Of a stretch of 64,000 nt of DNA, positions 1 through 8,603 are shown one piece after another. Under the pieces are notes generated by a model. The model saw only the letters and a list, made by a program, of their open reading frames with translations. It was not told the DNA's origin and did not search any database. The DNA comes from Endozoicomonas arenosclerae (GTDB lineage: Bacteria > Pseudomonadota > Gammaproteobacteria > Pseudomonadales > Endozoicomonadaceae). Both the position numbers and the translations under genes were made by a program. The stretch is from the NCBI RefSeq assembly GCF_001562015.1, contig NZ_LASA01000116.1:1-64000 (forward strand), read 5' to 3'. Each line of letters opens with the position of its first letter. Position 1 is the stretch's first letter.

Positions 1-158
1 CTCAGGGAACGGTATTTGAAGTGGCTGAGGGTTAGCTCAATCCAACGGTAACATTCGTCCTTGGAGTCCCAGCCGGGCTCCAGACAGTCTGCTTGTGAAA
101 GGAGGCTTCTTACATCCTCCAGGGTTTTGATGAAATGGGTGTTCATGATGATTTTCAT
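1..158 (-). CDS. Integrase-type transposase, N-terminal fragment cut by the window edge
   Basis: Reading leftward from an ATG at 158-156 (a second in-frame ATG lies at 146-144), the frame stays open for 52 codons to the left edge. The visible peptide contains KTLEDVRSLL and ends ECYRWIELTLSHFKYRSL. This resembles the N-terminal segment that precedes the helix-turn-helix and DDE core in ISNCY/integrase-like transposases, where a conserved Tyr/Trp-Ile pattern is followed by a Phe-x-Tyr-x-x-Leu motif. The catalytic part would lie outside the window, so the family call rests on about 50 residues and recall only. It is head to head with the toxin-like ORF and their 5' ends overlap, which is unusual for two functional genes and suggests insertion or decay at this junction. 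Confidence 0.45.
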   Translation of the reverse strand, partial: MKIIMNTHFIKTLEDVRSLLSQADCLEPGWDSKDECYRWIELTLSHFKYRSL

Positions 159-512
159 ATCCTCATCATGAACGACAGTGCTGAAGTCGGCTCATTTCAT
201 GTTAGAAACCAGCCCCTTCTTCAGGCTCATTTCATATTGGAAGAGACTTTTCTAAGCAAGGAGCAGGTTGAAATGCTAATATCCAGACTGGTTCTGGAAT
301 CAAAACTTATGCTGGAAGACGTTCCTATTAGGCCTGTTTGCCAAGAACTAGCAGTACTGGGTATCGATCAATACCGACAATTGAACCTTATGGGGAAGTA
401 TAAGATTCTTTACCGCTATGATGAAGATATCCAGACTGCCTATATCATTGCTTTCATGCGCCAAAAGCAAAGTGCAGAAAAGCTCCTTGTAGACCTCTCC
501 CTGAATATATAA
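135..512 (+). CDS. RelE/ParE-family toxin-like protein, no antitoxin visible
   Basis: A 125-residue ORF. The second half has the family pattern of a ParE/RelE toxin: a helical stretch, then ELAVLGIDQYRQLNLMGKYKILYR and a final strand IIAFMRQKQSAEKLL. In this family the Tyr-Arg-x-hydrophobic strand followed by Y(K/R)I(L/I)Y(R/Q) forms the core sheet. ParE-type proteins poison gyrase and RelE-type proteins cut mRNA; which applies cannot be told here. An in-frame stop at 96-98 limits the start. ATG 135 is taken because the first strand (FHILIMNDSAE) would be lost from the next ATG at 168. No antitoxin gene precedes it: the upstream space is the start of a transposase-like gene on the other strand. 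It converges on nadE, with only 9 bases between the two stop codons. It may be an orphan or a remnant. Confidence 0.6.
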   Translation: MGVHDDFHILIMNDSAEVGSFHVRNQPLLQAHFILEETFLSKEQVEMLISRLVLESKLMLEDVPIRPVCQELAVLGIDQYRQLNLMGKYKILYRYDEDIQTAYIIAFMRQKQSAEKLLVDLSLNI

Positions 513-521
513 TTTATTTCA

Positions 522-2144
522 TTAAATTCCCGGACGCCAGCCATTGGTAATCGGGTACCGGCGATCACGTCCAAAGCCACGAGGCGTGATTCTAACGCCG
601 ACCACTGCCTGGCGACGCTTGAACTCATTAACATCGATCAGGCGCAAGACACGGTAAACCGTATCCCGGTCAAAACCGGATTCGATAATCGCCTCTGCAC
701 TTTTATCTTCCTCCACATACATTTCGATGATTCGGTCCAGCTCATCGTAGGGAGGCAGGCTATCTTCATCCACCTGATCCGGTGCCAGCTCAGCGGAGGG
801 CGGGCGATCAATCACTCGCTGAGGAATCACGTATCCGAGGGTGTTGCGATACTCAGACAGAGCAAACACCAAAGTCTTGGGTACGTCTTTCAGGGCATTG
901 TAACCACCGCACATATCGCCATAGAGTGTGGCATAACCCACAGCCATTTCACTCTTGTTACCCGTGGTCAGTACCATGTAGCCTTTCTTGTTGGAAATGG
1001 CCATTAGCATGACACCACGACAACGGGACTGGAGATTTTCTTCCGTGGTGTCTTTTTGAGTGTTTTCGAACTGGGCACTCAGGGTTCCCATGAATGCATC
1101 GAACATCGGCTCAATGGGCATCACTGAGTAATCAACACCAAGAATATCAGCCTCTTCCTGTGCATCTTCCAGGCTCATGTTGGAGGTATAACGGAAAGGC
1201 ATCATAACCGCCTGTACACGCTCAGCCCCCAGGGCATCGGTTGCAATGGCCAGTGTCAGGGCAGAATCTATACCGCCTGACAAACCCAGCACTACACCTT
1301 TGAAGCCGTTCTTATTCACGTAGTCACGAACACCGGTGACCAGAGCTTTATACACTCGCTCATGCAAACCGGGCAGTTCAGCAATATCTTCCTGAACAAA
1401 CGTTTTTTCCTGCTGGTCAAAGCGGGTCAGATAAAGCCCTTCACAGAAATAATCCGACTGCACCGCTACCTGACCATTGCCGTTCATAGCGAAGGAGCCA
1501 CCGTCGAATACCAGTTCATCCTGACCTCCAGACAGGTTGACATAGAGTACCGGCAGTCCACTCTCCTGACAGCGACTGCGAACGGTTTCGTATCGAATGT
1601 TCTGTTTATCTTTATGGAAAGGCGAAGCATTGAGACTCAGAATCAGATCCGCCCCAGCGTCCCTGGCCTGTTGAGCAGGCTCTGGATACCAGAGATCTTC
1701 ACAAACGGTCAGTGCCAGCTTGACCCCCTTGCATTCAAAAACACAAGCTTGACGGCCGGGTACAAAATAACGCTTCTCATCAAATACCTGATAATTAGGC
1801 AGGTATTGCTTGGCGTAACGGGCGATCACCTGTCCATCTCTGATGACCACTGCCTGATTTTCCAGACCGTGAGCCCCTATGGCAGGCAGACCCATCACCA
1901 GATCAATACCTTTCACCGCACTGAGTTTGCTGAGGGCCTGCTCTATTCTCAGTACCATGCTGGGTCTGAGCAACAGATCTTCGGGCGGGTACCCGCAGAG
2001 CGTCAGTTCAGGAAAAACCACCATATCGGCCTGATGCTGGTCGCGAGCCGCTTCTGCTGACTCGATCACCTGGGTGGTATTGCCGTCGATGTCGCCCACC
2101 TTGAGGTTAAGCTGGGCCATGACGATATTGAGCTTTGCTGACAT
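522..2144 (-). CDS. nadE: Glutamine-dependent NAD(+) synthetase
   Basis: Makes NAD from deamido-NAD using ammonia released from glutamine, in the cytoplasm. The N-terminal half is a nitrilase-fold glutaminase with its triad motifs visible: the Glu in VVFPELTLCGY, a Lys in the segment around DEKRYFVPG, and the Cys in LTVCEDLW. The C-terminal half is the synthetase with the ATP P-loop LGLSGGIDSALTLAIA, the TGNKSEMAVGY motif and LYGDMCGGYN. About 540 residues is normal for the two-domain form. ATG 2144 (MSAKLNIVMAQLNLKVGD) is chosen because it aligns with the family N-terminus; the ORF extends upstream to a TTG at 2171 with no support. It reads toward the toxin gene, and no intrinsic terminator is seen in the short gap. 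Confidence 0.95.
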   Translation of the reverse strand: MSAKLNIVMAQLNLKVGDIDGNTTQVIESAEAARDQHQADMVVFPELTLCGYPPEDLLLRPSMVLRIEQALSKLSAVKGIDLVMGLPAIGAHGLENQAVVIRDGQVIARYAKQYLPNYQVFDEKRYFVPGRQACVFECKGVKLALTVCEDLWYPEPAQQARDAGADLILSLNASPFHKDKQNIRYETVRSRCQESGLPVLYVNLSGGQDELVFDGGSFAMNGNGQVAVQSDYFCEGLYLTRFDQQEKTFVQEDIAELPGLHERVYKALVTGVRDYVNKNGFKGVVLGLSGGIDSALTLAIATDALGAERVQAVMMPFRYTSNMSLEDAQEEADILGVDYSVMPIEPMFDAFMGTLSAQFENTQKDTTEENLQSRCRGVMLMAISNKKGYMVLTTGNKSEMAVGYATLYGDMCGGYNALKDVPKTLVFALSEYRNTLGYVIPQRVIDRPPSAELAPDQVDEDSLPPYDELDRIIEMYVEEDKSAEAIIESGFDRDTVYRVLRLIDVNEFKRRQAVVGVRITPRGFGRDRRYPITNGWRPGI

Positions 2145-2216
2145 TGAAAAGCCTGATGTCTGTATCTTCAATCCGAGAGCCGGCTATTCTCAACGATGTT
2201 GCAGCCAGAGTAAAAC

Positions 2217-3536
2217 TCAAAGTTCGTCATGTTCCTCAGGCACCTGTGTCAACCAGCGCAAAAATCGCCATAATTGCCGGGCATACGCTCTGGATTGTTG
2301 TGTATGCCAAGTGAATCTAGGTGAAAGATCGTAAGGTGTACTCCATACAGCAACCTGACCGAGCAACATAGCAAGCGCAGTGGGAATGCCATTATTCAAA
2401 GGACTTCCGAAAATAATCTGATTCACTGCGCTCCCCAAATAGAGACCGACTACCGTGCCAACAAGCAATCGACTACCAAATATTATTGCTTCACCAGCGG
2501 GAGATATTTCAGTAGGCGGATTGAAGGCAAATTGAAGGGATTGTGTGCTGACTGGTTGAGGCTGCTGCACTGGCAGAGGGGGCATATACTCAGGCTCAGA
2601 GGGAGGCTGATAATTGCCTAATGTAAACGAGAACAGATTGCTCAGTATTTTCTGAAGTTGATTCTGGTTTTGAGTCGTCACGGTCAGATTGTTATTCAAG
2701 ACCAGAAGAAACTGCCCGCTGCCCAAATTTTGAGCTATGAGTATACCATTATGAGGAACGTCGAAAGACAGTTGCTGCCCAGCTGTCATACCTTCCAACT
2801 GAAGCTGCAGCGCTGTACTGGCCAGCTGACCCGGTGTTGAGGCAATCAATGGTGTAGGGTTGGTCATCAATGCCTCAATATCCTCAACAGGAAATGACGT
2901 ATTCCCCATCCCCTCAAATATCAGGTTCATGAGCTTTGCCAATGTTTGCTCATCGACTTGAAGCCCCAGCCTGTTGATGAGCCAGAATTTAAACAGCAAC
3001 CAGAGTTTTACTGCCCTGTCCAAAGGGCTGGCATTCTCAAACTGAGAGCCTGTGGCCAGAATTTGAAAATGAATACCCGCCAGCTGAAGAGCTTGTAATA
3101 CCAATTCCTCTGTAAGCTCAACGTCATTGAGCTCAGATTCCATGGACAAAAGAATGGCTTCAATCGCTGGCAAGGTAACGGTCGGCTGCCAAAGTGAATC
3201 ATCAACGCCTTCAGAAAGGCTCTGTACCTGAATATTCGTGCTTTCCTGCATGGATCGTACAAGTTTCTGAACTCTTTCTGAATAACGTTGAGAGTTTGTA
3301 GAAGAAGTGCCTGAAAGATGGACAACATGATTGGCTGGATCCTGCTGCCCCAGAACAGAAATCACCTCAGCTGCAGAAACTGAAAGGGGTTCGTGATGGT
3401 TGCTGCATTGAACGCCCTGACCTGAGAGAACAAATGTATCCGAATTACATGTTGAACAGATCAAGTAATAAAAGGGAGAGGCGGAACAAGCCCTCCAAAA
3501 AAACAATAGACACAACAGCCAGAAGAGCCTTCCCAT
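2217..3536 (-). CDS. Unrecognised exported or membrane-anchored protein
   Basis: 439 residues, not recognised. The first 19 or so residues (MGRLFWLLCLLFFWRACSA) form a clear signal peptide or N-terminal anchor. Just after it lies a short cysteine cluster (CSTCNSD, then QCSNHH) that looks like a small metal or disulfide knuckle. The middle is mostly helical and Leu/Gln-rich. A Pro-rich linker (residues about 310-330) leads to a C-terminal part with two hydrophobic stretches (IIFGSRLLVGTVVGLYLGSA and PTALAMLLGQVAVW) that could span the membrane. It sits between nadE and fimX on the same strand, 72 bases upstream of the nadE start and 68 bases downstream of the fimX stop, so it may share their transcript. 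Position beside fimX hints at envelope or pilus biology, but this is only context. Confidence 0.75.
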   Translation of the reverse strand: MGRLFWLLCLLFFWRACSASPFYYLICSTCNSDTFVLSGQGVQCSNHHEPLSVSAAEVISVLGQQDPANHVVHLSGTSSTNSQRYSERVQKLVRSMQESTNIQVQSLSEGVDDSLWQPTVTLPAIEAILLSMESELNDVELTEELVLQALQLAGIHFQILATGSQFENASPLDRAVKLWLLFKFWLINRLGLQVDEQTLAKLMNLIFEGMGNTSFPVEDIEALMTNPTPLIASTPGQLASTALQLQLEGMTAGQQLSFDVPHNGILIAQNLGSGQFLLVLNNNLTVTTQNQNQLQKILSNLFSFTLGNYQPPSEPEYMPPLPVQQPQPVSTQSLQFAFNPPTEISPAGEAIIFGSRLLVGTVVGLYLGSAVNQIIFGSPLNNGIPTALAMLLGQVAVWSTPYDLSPRFTWHTQQSRAYARQLWRFLRWLTQVPEEHDEL

Positions 3537-3604
3537 AACGTACTACCCTGATCAGAAATCATTTTTATGGGAAGAGGTATAGCAGTGATTTCAGAATTGT
3601 CTTT

Positions 3605-5698
3605 CTAGAACTCACTTTCAAAATCGAAATCCATACGCTCAGAAGGTTCCTGAAGGAAATCCCCCTGGATAAAATCAACCCCGGTATGCCAGAGCGGAGC
3701 CATTTCAACGGCACTCTGTACCTGTGGCACAACCACCTTCTGTCCTTCTTCAGACAGGGCCATAATCATTTCCTTTAACTCTTCACCCTGGCTCTCGGAG
3801 GTGAGATCCTTGGTAAAAGAAGGATCAACCTTGACATAATCCAGCTCCAGTGGAGCGATGGTTTCCATCGGGTTAAGGCTACAGCCAAACTCGCTGACAC
3901 CCGTACAGTAGCCAAGCTCTTTAACCGATTTGAAGAAAGCTGGCGCCTGTTTGTTAAAGCGGACGATGTTCTGTTCACTGATTTCTATGACCACTGAGGA
4001 GGGAGGGATACCCGCTGCTTTCAATGCCACCCCCATCCAGGGCAGGAATTCCTTTTCTAGAATCGCGTTACCCCCGAGGTGCATAAACAAACGAATGCGA
4101 TCCTTGCTGCGGGTGCTTTCCATTAATTCCTTGCCCGCCTCAATAATTTGCCAGCGATCTACTTTGCTCCAAAGGGCATTTTTATCCAGCTTGTTACGGA
4201 AGTTGATCGAGTCATGCTCCCGGCCTCTGACATCCACCATATGCAGTTGCACTTCAAAGTGCTTTTCAGCAGATCCCTTGAGGCTGACAACAGGTTGATA
4301 CATCAACTTAAAATCATCGTTCTTGAGCGCCTGACTGACCATGCCTGCGAGATGTTTCTCAACGGAGCTGACACTGTTGACCTTACGTTTCTGATAAAAG
4401 CTGAGCTTCCCCCCTCCCTGCTTCTGTGACAAGGTAGCGGCATGCCGGGCACGCACAAGCTGGGTTTTCAGATCACTGCTGGTATCCGTCAACATCACCC
4501 CACCCAGACTCACCTTTACAGGCAGTTCATTCTTGCCAACCATCACAGATTCAGCAGTGACTTCCTTCAAAAGCTGTTCGGAAAGCGTCTGCACTGTTTT
4601 TTCATCACCGGCTTTCACCAGAACCATGACACAGTCACCGCTCCAGCTGGCGGCTTTGTGTTCGATAAGACCCAGTCCAAGACGAGTGCTGACTTCCTTA
4701 TGGTAAGGCTGGCTAACTCTCTTGCCTCCTTTCGCATGCAGGGCTCTCAGAGAATCGAGAGTAATGCAGACTAAAGCGAACTTGTCTTTACCTGCAACAA
4801 CCCTTTGCATGGCAACATCCAGCTGCTCCTTGAAGGCTTCCCGATCATAAAGGTGAGTTTCACTGTCCGGACGAGCCACTTCCACTTCTTCCTGCTCAAT
4901 CTCCGGAGCATCTTCTGTCTCCTGGGGCCTCACCAGTAAGCTCAGTGTATAGCGACCATCAAAAGAGGTAGGACTGACCATCGCCCTGACAGACACTTCA
5001 CCTTCAGCCGCCAGCAGTGGGCACTGGATAGCTGCCAGCGCCTGACCACTGTCTTCAATACTGGCGAGAAAGTCTCCGACCTCCCTTCGATCTTTTTCAG
5101 CCACCAGATCGGTAAATGACTTGCCCGCCAGACTTGTGCCTTCATCCAACCCCACCAGCTCATTGAAAGCCGGATTGGAGTATTTCACCTGACCTTCACT
5201 GATGTAGATGATGGCATCGACCTGATCATCCAATAGATTTCGTCTTTGTTTTTCAGACTCATTCAGGGCTACGCTCATTCGACGATAATGCCGTCGAGTG
5301 TTGAGGTCTTCTACTTCACGATCTGAGGTCAGTAGCAGTAACTCGTCATTATCCAAAGCTATAACACTTCTTACTCCCAGCTTGAATAGTTCCAGATGCT
5401 CATCTTCGGGATGCTCTGACAGCACAATGGAAGGAATGTCCCTGCCCTGTTGATCCACACGATCGAGAACCAGATTGATGGTGAGGCCTTCAGGCAACTC
5501 TACAGAAGAGATAATCATCAAATCCCACTTCTGGTTTCCGGACAAGGCTTCTTCGAGACTTTCCATTGAAGTAATGTGATGTGCCCGGGTCGGATATCCC
5601 GCATCACGATAGACATTGAGCAGAGCTTCAGCCTCCTCGGAGGAAGCATCAACAATCAGAAGGCGTAGGGTATCCCTGTTTTCCTGCTCCATGGACAT
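3605..5698 (-). CDS. fimX: FimX-type c-di-GMP effector (REC-like, PAS, degenerate GGDEF and EAL)
   Basis: 697 residues, close to the 691 of Pseudomonas FimX, with the same order: an N-terminal receiver-like domain (about 1-125, starting TLRLLIVDASSEEAEALL), a PAS domain (about 150-265, LLDDQVDAIIYIS and YSNPAFNELVGLD), a GGDEF domain (about 285-440) and an EAL domain (about 450-690). Both enzymatic signatures are broken: GDCVM stands where GGDEF would be, and FEVQL replaces the ExL signature. FimX is therefore expected to bind c-di-GMP through its EAL fold without making or degrading it. FimX localises to the cell pole and promotes type IV pilus assembly and twitching. The gene is divergent from minor-pilin cluster A with 218 bases between starts, which fits that role. 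ATG 5698 has an AGG five bases upstream. Confidence 0.85.
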   Translation of the reverse strand: MSMEQENRDTLRLLIVDASSEEAEALLNVYRDAGYPTRAHHITSMESLEEALSGNQKWDLMIISSVELPEGLTINLVLDRVDQQGRDIPSIVLSEHPEDEHLELFKLGVRSVIALDNDELLLLTSDREVEDLNTRRHYRRMSVALNESEKQRRNLLDDQVDAIIYISEGQVKYSNPAFNELVGLDEGTSLAGKSFTDLVAEKDRREVGDFLASIEDSGQALAAIQCPLLAAEGEVSVRAMVSPTSFDGRYTLSLLVRPQETEDAPEIEQEEVEVARPDSETHLYDREAFKEQLDVAMQRVVAGKDKFALVCITLDSLRALHAKGGKRVSQPYHKEVSTRLGLGLIEHKAASWSGDCVMVLVKAGDEKTVQTLSEQLLKEVTAESVMVGKNELPVKVSLGGVMLTDTSSDLKTQLVRARHAATLSQKQGGGKLSFYQKRKVNSVSSVEKHLAGMVSQALKNDDFKLMYQPVVSLKGSAEKHFEVQLHMVDVRGREHDSINFRNKLDKNALWSKVDRWQIIEAGKELMESTRSKDRIRLFMHLGGNAILEKEFLPWMGVALKAAGIPPSSVVIEISEQNIVRFNKQAPAFFKSVKELGYCTGVSEFGCSLNPMETIAPLELDYVKVDPSFTKDLTSESQGEELKEMIMALSEEGQKVVVPQVQSAVEMAPLWHTGVDFIQGDFLQEPSERMDFDFESEF

Positions 5699-5916
5699 TG
5701 ACCTGATTCAGCGAGAGTTTAAGGGTTATCTCCCCCTTATAACTGCCGTTGTCGTGAAATCATTAGGGCATGTTGGCAACCCGTCAATTTCCCGTCCTGC
5801 TTTTCAGTGTTCATGGGAATTCGTTATTTATTACACAGCATCTCTGACCCTTGACCGGATTCATAAAATCGACTTCTAGACTTATCGGATAAGCGCTAAA
5901 AAACCGGTCGGTCGCC

Positions 5917-6465
5917 ATGGAGCTGTCAAACAGCCTTGAGCCAACAAATGTAAAAGGATTTTCTTTGATTGAGCTGATGATCACACTGCTGATTGCAGCG
6001 ATCATTATTGCCATGGGTCTGCCACAGCTGCGTGACATGTCTAACACTATCCGCTTTGCCAATATCCAGCAAAACCTGATTTCCAACTTACTCTATGCGC
6101 GCAGTGAAGCCGTTAAGAATGGCAGCAATACCCTTGTCTGTGGATCCTCCGACGGGGTTACCTGCTCGGCTATTCCAAGCAACTGGAGTCAAGGCTGGAT
6201 CATTTTCACCGATGAAAATAATAATGGCCTTTATGATGGTGATACTGTGGATACCCCGAGGCGCATCCAGACAATCGATTCCATAGCTTCTATCACCTGG
6301 AGTAATGTTACACCCGTGGTCTTCGAAGGGGATGGAACCGTTAACAACACCAGCTCCGGTACTTTTCTGATTTGTGATGGGCAGGCGACTTCTTCTATTT
6401 CCAGGGGAGTTACCATTAACCTTTCTGGCCGGGTGCGATCCACTGATGCGGTGACCTGCCCATGA
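5917..6465 (+). CDS. GspH/FimT-family minor pilin, cluster A (FimU position)
   Basis: 182 residues. A class III prepilin leader of about 14 residues ends VKG, cut before FSLIELMITLLIAAIIIA; the mature protein has Glu5 and one hydrophobic helix. The GspH/FimT signature follows: NLLYARSEAVKNG, then a Cys motif (LVCGSSDGVTC) and WSQGWIIFTDENNNG. In Pseudomonas the equivalent FimU is one of the minor pilins that prime pilus assembly and carry PilY1 at the tip. It is the first gene of cluster A. Its stop overlaps the pilV start (ATGA), so the two are translationally coupled. No strong Shine-Dalgarno site precedes ATG 5917, but no other start preserves the leader. Confidence 0.88.
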   Translation: MELSNSLEPTNVKGFSLIELMITLLIAAIIIAMGLPQLRDMSNTIRFANIQQNLISNLLYARSEAVKNGSNTLVCGSSDGVTCSAIPSNWSQGWIIFTDENNNGLYDGDTVDTPRRIQTIDSIASITWSNVTPVVFEGDGTVNNTSSGTFLICDGQATSSISRGVTINLSGRVRSTDAVTCP

Positions 6466-6947
6466 GTTCTGGCTCTTTGTCCTCAAGACGCTCTGAGTCT
6501 GGAATGACTCTGGTCGAAATCCTGATAACCGTTGTTATTCTGGCTTCAGGATTACTTGGCATGGCAGCACTGCAAACTCGCAGTATCAGTTACAACAGCA
6601 TTGCCTATCTGAACTCTCTATCCAATATCATTGCTTACGACATGCTCGACAGAATCAAAGCCAACCCTGTTTATGCCGTAGACGGCCCGGGATACTCCGC
6701 CAGTGTCGGTAATGTACCCACAACTTATCCTGATGATTGTGACACCGCTGATTGCACACCTTCAGAACTCGCCCGGTACGACATTGAGCAATGGAAGTTT
6801 ATTCTGGATGCCCAATTGCCCAATGCCGACGGCTCCATTGTCAGAACAGACACGCCTGAAGGAAGGAACTACACAATCACCGTCTTTTTTGATGACAGTA
6901 AAGGCCAGCAGCCCCGCCGTCAGGTGATTCTCAGGAGTACTATGTAG
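6462..6947 (+). CDS. pilV: Type IV pilus minor pilin PilV, cluster A
   Basis: 161 residues. The leader ends RRSESG and cleavage is expected before MTLVEILITVVILASGLLGM; the GLLGMAALQ(T/S) ending of the helix is diagnostic of PilV. Downstream YDMLDRIKANP and the final RRQVILRSTM match the family. PilV is a minor pilin of the assembly-priming complex with PilW, PilX, FimU and PilE. Translation is coupled to the gene before it through a 4-base overlap, and pilW begins 3 bases after its stop. It is visibly homologous over its length to PilV of cluster C (ELARYDIEQWKF here, QLATYDLQQWKF there). Confidence 0.9.
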   Translation: MSSGSLSSRRSESGMTLVEILITVVILASGLLGMAALQTRSISYNSIAYLNSLSNIIAYDMLDRIKANPVYAVDGPGYSASVGNVPTTYPDDCDTADCTPSELARYDIEQWKFILDAQLPNADGSIVRTDTPEGRNYTITVFFDDSKGQQPRRQVILRSTM

Positions 6948-6950
6948 CCT

Positions 6951-8012
6951 ATGAAAGGAATCACTATCTACCGATTTTATCAGAAGGGTCTCAGCCTGAT
7001 CGAGCTGATGATCTCCATGCTTCTGGGTATCTTTATTATTTCTTCTGTAACCCAGGTTTTTCTGAGCAGTAATGATTCCAACCGCTTGAACTTTCAACTG
7101 GGCCTGATGCAGGAAGCTGCCAGAATCGCCATGAGCTCCATGTCCAATGACGTTCGCATGGCAGGATACACAGGCTGTATCGACGAATCTTCTATTGGCA
7201 ATGCCCTGCTTCAGAACAACGCCTCCAACGAATGGCTGACCGCTGAACAACCTCTGCAGGGAATGGATCTTTCTGACACCCAGTCAAAGATGGATGCACT
7301 GGCCACTTCCGAAAGCCTGTTGATCTTCAAGCTGGATCCAGACAATGTGTTTGCTGTAACCAACCATGACACAGCGACAGGCACACTGACTCTCGACAGC
7401 AACGTTGGCTCAACCCTGTCGAGCGGAGATGCCGCAGCCCTAACCCGCCAGGATTGCTCTCAGGTAGCCCTGATCGCCCTGAGTTCGATCAGTGGCAATA
7501 CTGTAACCCATACCACCAGTGGCAGCGGCGACTTCAGAAACTGTGTAACCCAGCTCAAAGGAGCTTTTCGTTGTTATGACAGCTCATCGCCTACCGGAGC
7601 ACTTTCTTTCAATCCTGGCTATCTGAAGCCGGTCTCTTCTGTAGGGTATTTTGTCAAACTGGATAACGGCCTGCCCACCCTGTTCAGAAAAGAAGCAGGC
7701 ACTGCCAATGCCTTGCCTGTGGTGGACGGTGTTGAAGACATTCGAATTCATTATGGGCTGGATACGGATAATGACGGTGTTGCCAATCGCTATATCAGTG
7801 CCGGAGACCGCAGCTTCCGCCATGCGGACTGGCTTCAGACAACGTCTATTCGAATACATCTTCTGACTCGAAGTGAATCAGAAGTTTTGCCTGTTCCGGC
7901 TCCAGCTGCACCACCCAGAACCTACCTTTTTGATGGCACACAGGTCACCCAGACAGATCGGTTTCTGAGACGGGAATATGTAATGACTATGGCATTGAGA
8001 AACAAGGGATAA
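6951..8012 (+). CDS. pilW: Type IV pilus minor pilin PilW, cluster A
   Basis: 353 residues, the usual PilW length. The leader ends YQKG and is cut before LSLIELMISMLLGIFIISS. The PilW hallmark RIAMSSMSNDVRMAGYTGC follows. The C-terminal part has VVDGVEDIRIHYGLDTDNDG, the module seen at the same place in PilW proteins, and ends with a strand finishing MALRNKG. PilW bridges PilX/PilY1 to the rest of the minor-pilin tip complex. It lies between pilV and pilX with gaps of 2-3 bases. Cluster C PilW shares the same segments (VEGLNLLYGYDSDADG), supporting an A/C duplication. Confidence 0.9.
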   Translation: MKGITIYRFYQKGLSLIELMISMLLGIFIISSVTQVFLSSNDSNRLNFQLGLMQEAARIAMSSMSNDVRMAGYTGCIDESSIGNALLQNNASNEWLTAEQPLQGMDLSDTQSKMDALATSESLLIFKLDPDNVFAVTNHDTATGTLTLDSNVGSTLSSGDAAALTRQDCSQVALIALSSISGNTVTHTTSGSGDFRNCVTQLKGAFRCYDSSSPTGALSFNPGYLKPVSSVGYFVKLDNGLPTLFRKEAGTANALPVVDGVEDIRIHYGLDTDNDGVANRYISAGDRSFRHADWLQTTSIRIHLLTRSESEVLPVPAPAAPPRTYLFDGTQVTQTDRFLRREYVMTMALRNKG

Positions 8013-8014
8013 CC

Positions 8015-8575
8015 ATGAGCCGAATCAGGAAACATCATGATGAAGACGGCACAGCACTGCTTTACACCATGATCTTTCTAACCCTCATGGTAATGGCAGC
8101 CCTGACTGCGGTTCAGTTCTCCAGTCTTGAACAACGCATGTCTGCCAGTTACAGGACACACCAGGCTGCATTTATTGCTGCAGAAACAGCCCTGCTGGAA
8201 GCTGAACGTTGCGTAAAAGGCCAAAACAGTTGCAATGACATTACCAACTTTGCCAGTGACTGTGGCAATGGCCTCTGCTTTAACGGCACTGACAGCACCA
8301 GCATTGTCAGCTGTCGAGCCGGAAATGCCCGCCCCTGGGACAATGCATCACTCTGGACAGATACCAATAAAACCATTGCCGCCACTACCCTGCCAGCAGG
8401 GACATCCGCCCGCTATATTGTCGAATTTCTCTGTTACATTCCCAGAGCTCTGTTCGGCGTTACCCCCAACCCCGCTAATCCTTCCGACTGGTCAAGGCTT
8501 TACCGTGTAACGGTGCTCGCTTCGGTCGATAACCTCAATAGTCAGGTCATGTTGCAGTCCACCTACAAAAGGTGA
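8015..8575 (+). CDS. pilX: Type IV pilus assembly protein PilX, cluster A
   Basis: 186 residues. It has a charged N-terminus ending HDEDG, then a hydrophobic helix TALLYTMIFLTLMVMAALTA with no Glu5, as is usual for PilX. The family motif SLEQRMSASYRTHQAAFIAAETALLEAE follows in two halves. The C-terminal half carries paired cysteines (SDCGNGLCF) and ends VMLQSTYKR. Cluster C PilX matches along its length (GCSNGLCF, RPWEDESVW, VMLQTTYKK). PilX contacts PilY1 at the pilus tip in Pseudomonas. It begins 2 bases after pilW stops, and pilY1 follows after 28 bases. Confidence 0.88.
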   Translation: MSRIRKHHDEDGTALLYTMIFLTLMVMAALTAVQFSSLEQRMSASYRTHQAAFIAAETALLEAERCVKGQNSCNDITNFASDCGNGLCFNGTDSTSIVSCRAGNARPWDNASLWTDTNKTIAATTLPAGTSARYIVEFLCYIPRALFGVTPNPANPSDWSRLYRVTVLASVDNLNSQVMLQSTYKR

Positions 8576-8603
8576 GCAAAAACCGCTGAAAAAGGATTTC
8601 ACA

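Noticed and set aside
1362-2060. 232-codon plus-strand ORF opposite nadE
   Set aside because: The minus strand carries a complete, conserved NadE; the plus reading has no recognisable motif.
2144-2171. TTG 2171 as the nadE start
   Set aside because: ATG 2144 matches the conserved N-terminus; the extra nine residues have no counterpart in the family.
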